Origin: Aminobacter sp. AP02
GTDB lineage: Bacteria > Pseudomonadota > Alphaproteobacteria > Rhizobiales > Rhizobiaceae
Length of the DNA stretch: 64,000 nt
Assembly (NCBI RefSeq): GCF_003148805.1
Contig: NZ_QGGX01000004.1
Coordinates: 62,001-126,000 of the forward strand
Direction: 5' to 3'
Positions within the stretch are counted from its first letter, which is position 1; every line of letters starts with the position of its first letter. Made by a program: the position numbers and the translations under genes. Under the pieces are notes generated by a model that was not told the origin of the DNA, did not search any database, and saw nothing but the letters and a program-made list of their open reading frames with translations. Positions 55,193 through 62,945 of the stretch are shown here, piece by piece.

Positions 55193-56364
55193 GCGACCTG
55201 AACGCCTTCCGCGCCGAAGTGCGCGACTGGATGAACGCCAATCTCACCGGCAAGTTCGCTGAACTGAAATTCCGCGGCGGTTCGGGCGAGGGCGACGCGC
55301 TTCCCGACCTGCGCAAGGAATGGGAACAAGAGCTGGCTCGCGGTCGCTGGACCTGTCCCGGTTGGCCCGCCGAACATGGTGGACGCGGCCTGTCGGTCGC
55401 CGAACAGGTGGTGTTCCAGGAAGAGTACAGCCGCGCCGGTGGCCCCGGCCGCATGGGCCATATCGGCGAAGGACTGATGGGGCCGACGCTGATTGCCTTC
55501 GGCACAGAAGATCAAAAGAAGCGCTTCCTGCCGGGCATCCTCAACGGCACCGAATTCTGGTGCCAAGGCTATTCCGAGCCGAGCGCCGGTTCCGATTTCG
55601 GCAACATCAAGACCCGCGCCAAGCAGGATCCCGAAACCGGCGACTGGCTGGTTTCGGGCCAGAAGGTCTGGACCTCGCTTGCGCATCTGTCCGACTGGAT
55701 TTTCGTGGTGGCGCGCTGCGAGGAAGGATCTGTCGGCCGCAACGGCCTGATTTTCCTTTTGATGCAACTCGCCCAGCCGGGCGTCGAAATCCATCCGATC
55801 AAGCAGATCGGCGGCGGTTCGGAATTCAATTCCGTGTTCTTCGACGGCGCTCGCGCGAAGGCCGAGGATGTCGTTGGGCAGCCCGGCGATGGCTGGAGGA
55901 TCGCCATGGCGCTGCTCGGCTTCGAGCGCGGAATTTCTACGCTCGGCCAGCAGATGGGGTTCCAGCAGGAACTCGACCTGATCGTCGAAATCGCCAAGGA
56001 AAATGGCGCGGATCGGTCGCCGGCAATCCGGCAGCGGGTTGCGCGTGCGTGGATCGGCTTGCGCGCCATGCGCTATCTGGCCATGCGCGCGTTGAGCGAT
56101 GAGCCATCGACTGAAACGCGCCGCGAGGGCCTCGCCTACAAATACCACTGGTCGAACTGGCATCGCGACCTCGGCCGGCTGGCGATGGATGTGCTCGGCA
56201 TGGACGGAAACGTGGTTTCGGAATATCCGCGCCGCGAGCGCTTACAGCAGATGTTTCTGTTTGCGCGCGCCGACACGATCTACGGCGGCACCAACGAAAT
56301 CCAGCTCAACATCATCGCCGAACAGGGGCTCGGTATGCCGAGGGAGCCACGCGGCAAGCTGTAA
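55189..56364 (+). CDS. fadE30: Acyl-CoA dehydrogenase, FadE30-like
   Basis: This 391-aa FAD-dependent dehydrogenase has AEHGGRGLSVAEQVVFQEEY, FWCQGYSEPSAGSDFGNI, GQKVWTSLAHLSDW, GFERGISTLGQQ and ARADTIYGGTNEIQLNIIAE. These follow my memory of mycobacterial FadE30 (Rv3560c), the dehydrogenase acting on the 5-hydroxy-HIP CoA ester early in C/D-ring catabolism. The GTG start at 55189 has GGAGG upstream and overlaps the partner gene stop (GTGA). Unlike the mycobacterial gene, it is directly coupled to a second fadE-type gene, suggesting a heteromer. Confidence 0.91.
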   Translation: MSDLNAFRAEVRDWMNANLTGKFAELKFRGGSGEGDALPDLRKEWEQELARGRWTCPGWPAEHGGRGLSVAEQVVFQEEYSRAGGPGRMGHIGEGLMGPTLIAFGTEDQKKRFLPGILNGTEFWCQGYSEPSAGSDFGNIKTRAKQDPETGDWLVSGQKVWTSLAHLSDWIFVVARCEEGSVGRNGLIFLLMQLAQPGVEIHPIKQIGGGSEFNSVFFDGARAKAEDVVGQPGDGWRIAMALLGFERGISTLGQQMGFQQELDLIVEIAKENGADRSPAIRQRVARAWIGLRAMRYLAMRALSDEPSTETRREGLAYKYHWSNWHRDLGRLAMDVLGMDGNVVSEYPRRERLQQMFLFARADTIYGGTNEIQLNIIAEQGLGMPREPRGKL

Positions 56365-56416
56365 CGATCTTCACCTGCGCCGTTGCCGGAGGCGGAAAGG
56401 TTTTGGGAGGACCTGC

Positions 56417-56953
56417 ATGGGCATTCGTGAGGCGGATCTGAACGAGCTTGCGGCGCGTGATGCGCTGCGCCGTCTGGTGACGGCCTATTCGCGGGCGGTG
56501 GACAGGCGCGATTTCGCCTTGCTGCGCAGCCTCTACCACGACGATGCGCACGAAGAGCATGGCGACATGTTCGTCGGCGGGCCGGATGCCTACATGGCCT
56601 TCGTCGAAAAGGCGCTGTCGAACTATGCTGCGACTGCGCACTACGTGGTCAACACCAGCTTCGAGATCGATGGCGACCGCGCCGAAGGCGAGGTCTACAA
56701 GATCAACTATCACCGCACGCATGGCCCAGACGCACATGAGGTCATCACGGGGAGCCGAAGCCTCGACCGCTACAGGCGCGACAACGGCGAGTGGCGCTTC
56801 CTCGGGCGCTCTATCACGCTCGACTGGTCGACCAAGCGCAGGGTCGATGCGGAAGCCTATCGCGACTTTGCCGCCGGCAGCCCACCTGGACGCCCCGGCG
56901 CGGACGACCTGTCTTATGAGGTTCTGTCGCTGTTTGGCCGTCACGGCGGCTGA
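56417..56953 (+). CDS. SnoaL/NTF2-like fold protein
   Basis: This 178-aa SnoaL_4-type protein has LNELAARDALRRLVTAYSRAVDRRDFALLRSLYHDDAHEEHG, a typical NTF2-like entry with Asp/His near the active-site mouth. A later strand follows (VITGSRSLDRYRRDNGEWRFLGRSITLDWS). Relatives include bile-acid 7-alpha-dehydratases and ring-hydroxylating accessory proteins. GGGAGG precedes ATG 56417. It lies between the fadE pair and an SDR in an apparent operon; a dehydratase or isomerase role on a ring intermediate is inferred. Confidence 0.87.
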   Translation: MGIREADLNELAARDALRRLVTAYSRAVDRRDFALLRSLYHDDAHEEHGDMFVGGPDAYMAFVEKALSNYAATAHYVVNTSFEIDGDRAEGEVYKINYHRTHGPDAHEVITGSRSLDRYRRDNGEWRFLGRSITLDWSTKRRVDAEAYRDFAAGSPPGRPGADDLSYEVLSLFGRHGG

Positions 56954-56992
56954 GGCGCATCACCAGATTTGAAGCATCGAGGGAGGAAAGGC

Positions 56993-57757
56993 ATGACTGA
57001 GCAGAGACAATTCACCGGCAAGATCGCTGTGGTTACCGGCGCCGGCAATGGCATCGGCCGTGCTGCGGCTATCGCCTACGCGCAAGAGGGCGCCGACGTC
57101 GCGATCCTCGACCGCGAAGCAGATGCGCTTGCCGAAACCGCCGAACTCGTGCGCGCGCACAAGGTCAAGGCACTGCCGCTGGTGGGCGACATGACGGACC
57201 AGCAGGTCGTCGTCGACAGCTTTACCCGCATCAAGCGCGACTTTGGGTCAGTCGACATTTTGCTCAACAACATCGGCCAGACGGCGCGGGAGAACTATTC
57301 CGAATTCTGGCAGGCCAAGCCGGAGACGCTGCAGTTCGTGATCGGCGTGTCGTTGATGACGACGCTGACCTGCACGCGCCAGGTGGTTGAGGACATGCGC
57401 GCGCGCCGTTCGGGCAAGATCGTATCCATTTCGTCCGACTCGGCGATGAATGGCGACATCGGTACGGTCGATTACGCCTCGGCAAAGGCGGGCGTGCTCG
57501 GCTTTACCCGTGCGCTTGCCCGCGAACTCGGACCGTTCAAGGTCAACGTCAACGCAGTCTGCCCGGGTCCGACCAACACGCGTGCCATGCAGCGCATCCC
57601 CAAGGACGCTTACGAGCGTGCCAAGAACATGATCCCGCTCGGCGAATTGAGCGAACCCGAAGACATCGCAAATGCGGTAGTTTTCCTGTCGAGCGACAAG
57701 GCTCGTTTCATCACCGGCCAGACGCTGATGGTCAATGGCGGCCGCGTTTTCTACTGA
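56993..57757 (+). CDS. SDR-family oxidoreductase
   Basis: This 254-aa classical SDR has AVVTGAGNGIGRAAAIAYAQEGADVAILDRE (NAD type), LNNIGQTARENY, Ser in SISSDSAMNGD, Tyr/Lys in VDYASAKAGV and ITGQTLMVNGGRVFY. GGGAGGAAAGGC precedes ATG 56993, fixing the start. It closes the operon starting at 54050; the next operator copy begins 9 bp after its stop. Confidence 0.92.
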   Translation: MTEQRQFTGKIAVVTGAGNGIGRAAAIAYAQEGADVAILDREADALAETAELVRAHKVKALPLVGDMTDQQVVVDSFTRIKRDFGSVDILLNNIGQTARENYSEFWQAKPETLQFVIGVSLMTTLTCTRQVVEDMRARRSGKIVSISSDSAMNGDIGTVDYASAKAGVLGFTRALARELGPFKVNVNAVCPGPTNTRAMQRIPKDAYERAKNMIPLGELSEPEDIANAVVFLSSDKARFITGQTLMVNGGRVFY

Positions 57758-57766
57758 TCCGGGCCG

Positions 57767-57787
57767 TTAGTTCATTCAGACGATGTT
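57767..57787 (+). promoter_or_regulatory. Recurrent palindromic operator, copy j (ipdC-echA20-ipdF operon)
   Basis: TTAGTTC-ATTC-AGACGATGTT, ending 94 bp before ipdC. Between it and the gene lies a small hairpin (CGCCCG with CGGGCG, 57829-57849) in the presumed leader. Confidence 0.78.
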
Positions 57788-57881
57788 CCAGTTTGTGCGG
57801 CGCATCATTTGAAAACAGATAGAGCAACCGCCCGCCCAAAAAACGGGCGATTGCCGTAAATCCAGCAAGAGAGAACGCCTC

Positions 57882-58949
57882 ATGTCCCTGCATACCGTCC
57901 TGTGCGAACGCCTCGGCAGCCGCTATCCGGTGGTGCAGACTGCGATGGGCTGGGTGGCCGACGCCAATCTGACCGCCGCCACCTGCAATGCCGGCGGCTT
58001 CGGCTTCTTTGCAGGGGCGACGACCGAACCGGGTGACGTCGAAAACCAGCTGCTCGCCATAAAGTCGAAGACCGACCGTCCTTTTGGCGTCAATTTTCAC
58101 ATGTTCCAGCCGAACGCCGAAGAGGTGATCGCCGCTGTCATCAAGCATAAGGTGCGCGCGGTAAGCTACGGCCGCGGCCCTGACGCCAAGACGATCAAGC
58201 GGCTGAAGGATGCGGGAGTCGTCTGCATGCCGACGGTCGGCGCGGTCAAGCACGCGGTCAAGGCCGTCGAGCTGGGCGCCGACATCATCACCGTTCAGGG
58301 CGGCGAGGGCGGTGGCCACACGGGCGCTGTGCCAACGACCATTCTGCTGCCGCAGGTGCTCGACGCCGTGAAGGTTCCTGTCGTGGCCGCTGGTGGCTTC
58401 TTTGACGGTCGCGGACTTGCAGCAGCTCTCGGCTACGGTGCGGCCGGCATCGCCATGGGGACGCGATTCCTGATGACCAAAGAATCGCCGGTGCCCCGTT
58501 CCGCACTCGACCGCTACCTTGCGACCAAAGATCCGACGCTGATCCGCACCACTACCGCCGTCGACGGCATGCCGCAGCGCTTCATAGAAAACGCCGAGAT
58601 CAAGCGCCTCGAAAGCATGGGCCTGCCCGCGCGCCTGGCAATGAGCATGAAATATGCTCGCCAGTGGGGCAAGGAGAGCGGGCTTGGCCCGATCGCCATG
58701 GCCAAGCTTGGCCTTAAGGTGCTGTCGAGCGGCGAAAACAGCTTTGCCCAGACCGTGATGGCACCGAACCTGCCGACGCTGGTGCAGCGCGGCGTTGTCG
58801 AGGGCAACACCGAAACCGGCCTGCTGCCTTCGGGCCAGGCGGCCGCGATGATCGACAAGCTCGAAAGCTGCGAAGAGCTGATCGTGCGCATCGTTGCCGA
58901 GGCTGAAGCGCGGCTGAGGGAAATTTCGGCGCTCGTCGCCGCGAAGTAA
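57882..58949 (+). CDS. ipdC: Flavin-dependent oxidoreductase IpdC (nitronate monooxygenase family)
   Basis: This 355-aa FMN TIM-barrel of the 2-nitropropane-dioxygenase family has YPVVQTAMGWVADANLTAAT, the FMN motif QGGEGGGHTG (139-148), AAGGFFDGRGLAAALGYGAAGIAMGTRF and GNTETGLLPSGQAAAMID. These match my memory of mycobacterial IpdC (Rv3553), which acts on the bicyclic HIC-CoA intermediate between IpdF and EchA20. It is the first gene of an operon with echA20-like (12 bp) and ipdF-like genes, an arrangement specific to steroid C/D-ring catabolism. Confidence 0.93.
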   Translation: MSLHTVLCERLGSRYPVVQTAMGWVADANLTAATCNAGGFGFFAGATTEPGDVENQLLAIKSKTDRPFGVNFHMFQPNAEEVIAAVIKHKVRAVSYGRGPDAKTIKRLKDAGVVCMPTVGAVKHAVKAVELGADIITVQGGEGGGHTGAVPTTILLPQVLDAVKVPVVAAGGFFDGRGLAAALGYGAAGIAMGTRFLMTKESPVPRSALDRYLATKDPTLIRTTTAVDGMPQRFIENAEIKRLESMGLPARLAMSMKYARQWGKESGLGPIAMAKLGLKVLSSGENSFAQTVMAPNLPTLVQRGVVEGNTETGLLPSGQAAAMIDKLESCEELIVRIVAEAEARLREISALVAAK

Positions 58950-58961
58950 CGGAGAAATTCG

Positions 58962-59720
58962 ATGAGCGAACAGTTCTGGACCAGAATTGAAGAGGGCGTC
59001 GCCGAGCTTGTGATCGAAAATGCGCCGGTCAACGCACTGGATAGCATTGGCTGGCGCAAGCTCTCGCAGGAGATCGATGGCCTCAATGCCAATGTTGATG
59101 TGCGCGTGATCGTCATCCGCGCCGAAGGCCGCGGCTTCTGCGCCGGCGTCGACATCAAGGAGCTGCAGAAGCATCCCGAGCGTATTCCAGAAGTGAATGC
59201 CGGCAACTGGGAGACCTTCCGCGCTATCCACCGCGGCCTGAAGCCGGTGATCGTGGCAGCCCATGGCTACATCCTCGGCGGGGGCATCGGCATCTGCGGT
59301 TCGGCCGACATCATCATCTGCTCGCCCGACGCGAGCTTCGGCGTGCCCGAGGTCGACCGTGGCGCGCTGGGTGCGGGTGCGCACCTACAACGACTGTTTC
59401 CGGTGCAGAAGGTGCGCCAGATGTACTTCACCGGCGAGCCAATCGATGCCGCCGAGGCCTACCGCCTGGGCGCCGTCGAAAAGGTCGTTCCGCGTGAGGA
59501 ACTGCGCGACGCCGCGATCAAGCTCGCCAAGACCATTGCCGCCAAGAGCGCGATCATGATCCGTCTCGCCAAGGAAGCGCTCAACGGCATCGAGGATGGC
59601 GACCTCGAAAAGAAGTACCGCTGGGAGCAGGGTTTCACCGCCCAGGCATATCTCACCCAGGAATCGCAGGAGGCGCGTGACGCCTTCGTCGGCAAGCGCG
59701 ACGCCGACTTCAAGAAGTAA
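58962..59720 (+). CDS. echA20: EchA20-like crotonase (ring-D hydrolase)
   Basis: This 252-aa crotonase-fold enzyme has VIRAEGRGFCAGVDIKELQ, GYILGGGIGICGSADI, SFGVPEVDRGALGAGAHL and IRLAKEALNGIEDGDLEKKYRWEQGFT. These follow my memory of mycobacterial EchA20 (Rv3550), which hydrolytically opens ring D of the indenedione CoA ester rather than hydrating a double bond. The product would be the substrate of IpdAB (35043-36733). AGAAATTC precedes ATG 58962. Assignment rests on remembered similarity plus the ipdC/ipdF context. Confidence 0.92.
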   Translation: MSEQFWTRIEEGVAELVIENAPVNALDSIGWRKLSQEIDGLNANVDVRVIVIRAEGRGFCAGVDIKELQKHPERIPEVNAGNWETFRAIHRGLKPVIVAAHGYILGGGIGICGSADIIICSPDASFGVPEVDRGALGAGAHLQRLFPVQKVRQMYFTGEPIDAAEAYRLGAVEKVVPREELRDAAIKLAKTIAAKSAIMIRLAKEALNGIEDGDLEKKYRWEQGFTAQAYLTQESQEARDAFVGKRDADFKK

Positions 59721-59738
59721 TTGGAACAGGACGCCCCC

Positions 59739-60536
59739 ATGACCACCAACATCATTCCCGTTCCCGCCTATGTCGAAGGCCACGGCCTGCTCAAGGGTCG
59801 CTCGGTGCTCATCACGGCCGCCGCTGGCGTCGGCATCGGCTTTGCCGCGGCCCGCAAGGCGATCGAGGAAGGCTGCCGCGCCATCATGATCTCCGACGTC
59901 CATGACCGGCGCCTGGCGGAAGCCGCAGAGAAGCTGCGCGAATTCTCGCCGACGGTCGAAATCTACAGCCAGCTGTGCAACGTTACCGACGAAGAGCAGG
60001 TGCAGACGCTAGTCGACGCGGCGGATGAAAAGCTCGGCGGCATCGACGTGCTCATCAATAACGCCGGGCTCGGCGGCCTGAAGCCCGTCGTCGAGATGAC
60101 CGACGCCGAATGGAACCTGGTGCTCGACGTCACCTTGACCGGGACCATGCGCATGACGCGCGCGGCCCTCAAGAAGATGCAGCCCCGTGGCAAGGGCGCC
60201 ATCGTCAACAACGCCTCGGTGCTTGGCTGGCGTGCCCAGAAGGGCCAGTCCCACTATGCAGCTGCCAAGGCTGGCGTGATGGCATTCACACGCTGTTCGG
60301 CCGTCGAAGCCGCCGAATATGGCATCCGTATCAACGCCGTGTCACCGTCTATCGCCATGCACGACTTCCTCAAGCGATCTGCGCCGCAGGAACAGCTGGA
60401 CGCCCTGGCAAGCCTTGAAGCCTTCGGCCGTGCCGCCGAAGTCTGGGAAATCGCCAATGTCATGATGTTTTTGGCCAGCGACTATGCCGGCTACATGGTC
60501 GGCGAGGTCGTCTCGGTCTCCAGCCAGAGGGCCTGA
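59739..60536 (+). CDS. ipdF: IpdF-like SDR (5-hydroxy-HIC-CoA dehydrogenase)
   Basis: This 265-aa SDR has a distinctive cofactor motif TAAAGVGIGFAAARKAIEEG in place of TGxxxGxG. Other features are EGHGLLKGRSVLITAAA, INNAGLGGLKP, NNASVLGWRAQKGQSHYAAAKAGV (Tyr173, Lys177) and INAVSPSIAMHDFLKR. These match, as I recall, Rv3559c (IpdF), which oxidises the 5-hydroxyl of the bicyclic CoA ester. It is 18 bp after echA20 and 2 bp before a MaoC-type gene. An ATG at 59739 is preferred to TTG 59721. Confidence 0.9.
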   Translation: MTTNIIPVPAYVEGHGLLKGRSVLITAAAGVGIGFAAARKAIEEGCRAIMISDVHDRRLAEAAEKLREFSPTVEIYSQLCNVTDEEQVQTLVDAADEKLGGIDVLINNAGLGGLKPVVEMTDAEWNLVLDVTLTGTMRMTRAALKKMQPRGKGAIVNNASVLGWRAQKGQSHYAAAKAGVMAFTRCSAVEAAEYGIRINAVSPSIAMHDFLKRSAPQEQLDALASLEAFGRAAEVWEIANVMMFLASDYAGYMVGEVVSVSSQRA

Positions 60537-60538
60537 CG

Positions 60539-60997
60539 ATGGGTCTCGTCTTCTCGTTGCCTGAAGAGGCAGTGGCGGCGATTGGCCAGAACCTCGGGTC
60601 GAGCGGCTGGCTTTTGATCGACCAAAAGCGCATCGACACCTTTGCGGAGGCGACCGGCGATCACCAGTGGATTCATGTCGATCCGGTGCTCGCCAAGGAT
60701 GGGCCGTTTGGTACGACGGTCGCCCATGGATGTTTGACCTTTTCGCTGATCAACGGGTTCCTGCCGGAGCTGTTCAAGGCGGAAGGCATGAAGATGGGCA
60801 TCAACTATGGCTGCGACCGGCTGCGCTTTCCCGCACCGGTCCCCGTCAACTCCAAGGTCCGTGCGGTTGGCGAACTGGTCCATGCCGAGCTCTTGGCCGG
60901 CAATGCCGTTCAGACCACCGTGCGGGTGACGATCGAGATCGAGGGCTCAACAAAGCCGGGCTGCGTCGCCGACATGGTCGGCCGCTACTACTTCTGA
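60539..60997 (+). CDS. MaoC-family (R)-specific enoyl-CoA hydratase-like protein
   Basis: This 152-aa single hot-dog-fold protein has the hydratase-2 motif FAEATGDHQWIHVDPVLAKDGPFGTTVAHG, with the Asp and His of the catalytic dyad. It would add or remove water at an enoyl-CoA. It starts 2 nt after the IpdF-like stop, so it is co-transcribed with the ring-opening genes. Its substrate may be a later linear enoyl-CoA. Confidence 0.92.
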   Translation: MGLVFSLPEEAVAAIGQNLGSSGWLLIDQKRIDTFAEATGDHQWIHVDPVLAKDGPFGTTVAHGCLTFSLINGFLPELFKAEGMKMGINYGCDRLRFPAPVPVNSKVRAVGELVHAELLAGNAVQTTVRVTIEIEGSTKPGCVADMVGRYYF

Positions 60998-61030
60998 GGC
61001 GTCAAGGCCCATCAGGCATCGGAGAAGACC

Positions 61031-61666
61031 ATGGACAAAACGGACAACGCACAGGCCGAAATCCTGGCGCGGCTGGACAGGCTTGAATCGCGTGACGAGA
61101 TCCGCCAGCTGATTTCCAAATATTCGTTGGCGCTCGACATGCGCGACATGAACGCGATGGCCTCGCTTTTTGCGCCCGACGTCAAGGTCGGCGGCGGCAA
61201 GTCGGGCAGGGCAGCATTGCGCGATTGGCTCGACGATACCATGCGCAAGCAGTTCGACGGCACCTCCCATCACGTCGGCTCGACGATCATCGAGTTTGTC
61301 GACGCCGACAATGCAGTGGGCATCGTCTACTCCAAGAACGAGCACGAATGCGGCGCCGAATGGGTCATCATGCAGATGATGTACTACGACCGCTACGAGC
61401 GAATTGACGGCCGCTGGTGCTTCCGCCGCCGTCAGCCGCTGTACTGGTATGCGACCGACCTCAACAAGCCGCCAGTCGGCTCGCGCAAGATGCGCTGGCC
61501 AGGCCGCGAGCCCTATGAGGGCTCGTTCCACGAGCTGTTCCCGTCCTGGAAGGAATTCTGGGCGCGTTCGGGGCCAGAAGAAGCGCTGCCGGAACCGGCG
61601 CCGCTCGAAGCCTTCATCGAAACCATGCGCAAGGGCAATGAAATCCGTGGCAATCGTGTGCGCTGA
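61031..61666 (+). CDS. SnoaL/NTF2-like fold protein
   Basis: This 211-aa SnoaL_4-type protein has ILARLDRLESRDEIRQLISKYSLALDMRDMNAMASLFAPDVKVGG, then GTSHHVGSTIIEF and YERIDGRWCFRRRQPLYWYATD, and an unusual C-terminal extension of about 60 residues. The conserved Tyr, Asp and His region is compatible with dehydratase or isomerase chemistry. It is the third such protein in the window. The 3' end overlaps the next gene by 29 nt. A steroid-related dehydratase or ketosteroid-isomerase-like activity is a hypothesis. Confidence 0.87.
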   Translation: MDKTDNAQAEILARLDRLESRDEIRQLISKYSLALDMRDMNAMASLFAPDVKVGGGKSGRAALRDWLDDTMRKQFDGTSHHVGSTIIEFVDADNAVGIVYSKNEHECGAEWVIMQMMYYDRYERIDGRWCFRRRQPLYWYATDLNKPPVGSRKMRWPGREPYEGSFHELFPSWKEFWARSGPEEALPEPAPLEAFIETMRKGNEIRGNRVR

Positions 61667-62795
61667 CAATCTGACTACTAACCGGCAGGCTGCTGACGGG
61701 CTGATTGCCGAGAAGCTGTTCCAGCCGATCAAGATCGGAGGCCTCGAGCTTTCCAATCGCATCGCCATGGCGCCGATGTCGCGCTATTTCTGCGCCGACG
61801 GGACCCCGCATGAGAAAGTCTCGGCCTACTATTCGCGCCGTGCGCTCAACCAGGTTGGCCTGATCATCACCGAGGCGACCTACATCGGTCATCCCACGGC
61901 GCCGAGCTACGAGGGCGTGCCCTATTTCGCCGGAGAGGCGGCATTGGCCGGCTGGGCCAAGGTGCGTGCTGCCGTGCATGCCGCTGGCGGCAAGATCATG
62001 CCGCAGCTGTGGCATACCGGAAGCTTCCGCAACTCCGCGATGGCGCCGCAACCTGGCGTACCCGGCGTCGGACCATCGGAAAACCTCAATGCCTTCACCG
62101 GCCATCCCGAGCCGACCAAGGCGATGACCGATAATGACATCATCGAGGTCATCGAGGCCTATGCCGAGGCTGCGGAAGCAGCACAGCGGCTAGGATTCGA
62201 CGGGGTGGAGATCCATGGCGCGCATGGCTACCTGATCGACGAGTTCCTCTGGGCAACCTCCAACCGCCGCGCCGACCGCTATGGCGGCAACCGCCGTGAG
62301 CGCACGCGCTTTGCCGTCGAGGTCATCGAAGCAATGCGCAGCCGCGTCGGCCCGGATTTCCCGATCTCCTTTCGCTATTCGCAGTGGAAGCAACAAGACT
62401 ACAAGGCAGTACTTGGCGAAACGCCAGGCGAACTGGCCGAGGTGCTGGAACCGCTGGTTGACGCGGGCGTGAGCATCATGCACTGCTCGACGCGACGCAT
62501 GTGGGAGCCGGGCTTCGCAGCCGAGAACGACATGACGCTTGCCGGCTGGACCAAGAAGATCACTGGACTACCCGTGATCGCAGTCGGAGGGGTTGGCCTC
62601 GACAGGCCGGGCTTGAATGCTGCCGAAGTGGCACCTCTCGACGTGATCGAAAAGCCCCTTGCACGTAACGAATTCGACGTTCTCGCTGTCGGGCGCGCGC
62701 TACTGGCCGACCCGGCCTGGGCGATGAAGGTCAAGCAGGGCCGTAGCGATGAAGGCGTCGGCTATTCCAAGGAGCAGCTCAAGTCGCTGTTCTGA
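61638..62795 (+). CDS. Old-yellow-enzyme-family NADH:flavin oxidoreductase
   Basis: This 385-aa FMN TIM-barrel of the OYE family has LFQPIKIGGLELSNRIAMAPMSRYF, MPQLWHTGSFR, GFDGVEIHGAHGYLIDEFLW, SNRRADRYGGNRRERTRFAVEV and a late FDVLAVGRALLADPAW. It ends after the barrel, so the FeS/FAD domain of 2,4-dienoyl-CoA reductases is absent. It may reduce an activated double bond. I chose ATG 61638, which overlaps the preceding gene by 29 nt and has AAGGG close upstream; GTG starts at 61647 and 61656 are alternatives. It ends the operon from 57882. Confidence 0.91.
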   Translation: MKSVAIVCADNLTTNRQAADGLIAEKLFQPIKIGGLELSNRIAMAPMSRYFCADGTPHEKVSAYYSRRALNQVGLIITEATYIGHPTAPSYEGVPYFAGEAALAGWAKVRAAVHAAGGKIMPQLWHTGSFRNSAMAPQPGVPGVGPSENLNAFTGHPEPTKAMTDNDIIEVIEAYAEAAEAAQRLGFDGVEIHGAHGYLIDEFLWATSNRRADRYGGNRRERTRFAVEVIEAMRSRVGPDFPISFRYSQWKQQDYKAVLGETPGELAEVLEPLVDAGVSIMHCSTRRMWEPGFAAENDMTLAGWTKKITGLPVIAVGGVGLDRPGLNAAEVAPLDVIEKPLARNEFDVLAVGRALLADPAWAMKVKQGRSDEGVGYSKEQLKSLF

Positions 62796-62878
62796 CAGGG
62801 CAGCCAAAACCAGGACGCTTTGTTGGCTCTTCCCCCTGCCGGTTTTTGAGCGGGGACTTCTCTGTTGGATCTAAATGG

Positions 62879-62912
62879 AAAAGCGCTGGGGACTTTGTCC
62901 GCCAGCGCTTTC
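62879..62912 (-). terminator. Hairpin between convergent OYE and LuxR-type genes
   Basis: AAGCGCTGG and CCAGCGCTT form a stem with a 12-nt loop. On the minus strand it is followed by TTTTCC, 34 bp after the LuxR-type stop. On the plus strand the T run is weak. Confidence 0.65.
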
Positions 62913-62945
62913 AGTTTGGGTCAACGTGGAGTTGGAACGCGCCTG

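Noticed and set aside
31667-57787. KstR2-type operators (AnCAAG-N2-CTTGnT)
   Set aside because: I looked for this palindrome at the ipd and fad promoters and did not find it; the only CAAG/CTTG pair, at 20583, has the wrong spacing.
61638-61666. Frameshift or sequencing error at the 29-nt overlap of the SnoaL-like and OYE genes
   Set aside because: Both frames keep family features right up to and beyond the overlap, and an OYE start at 61647 or 61656 would shorten the overlap without any defect.
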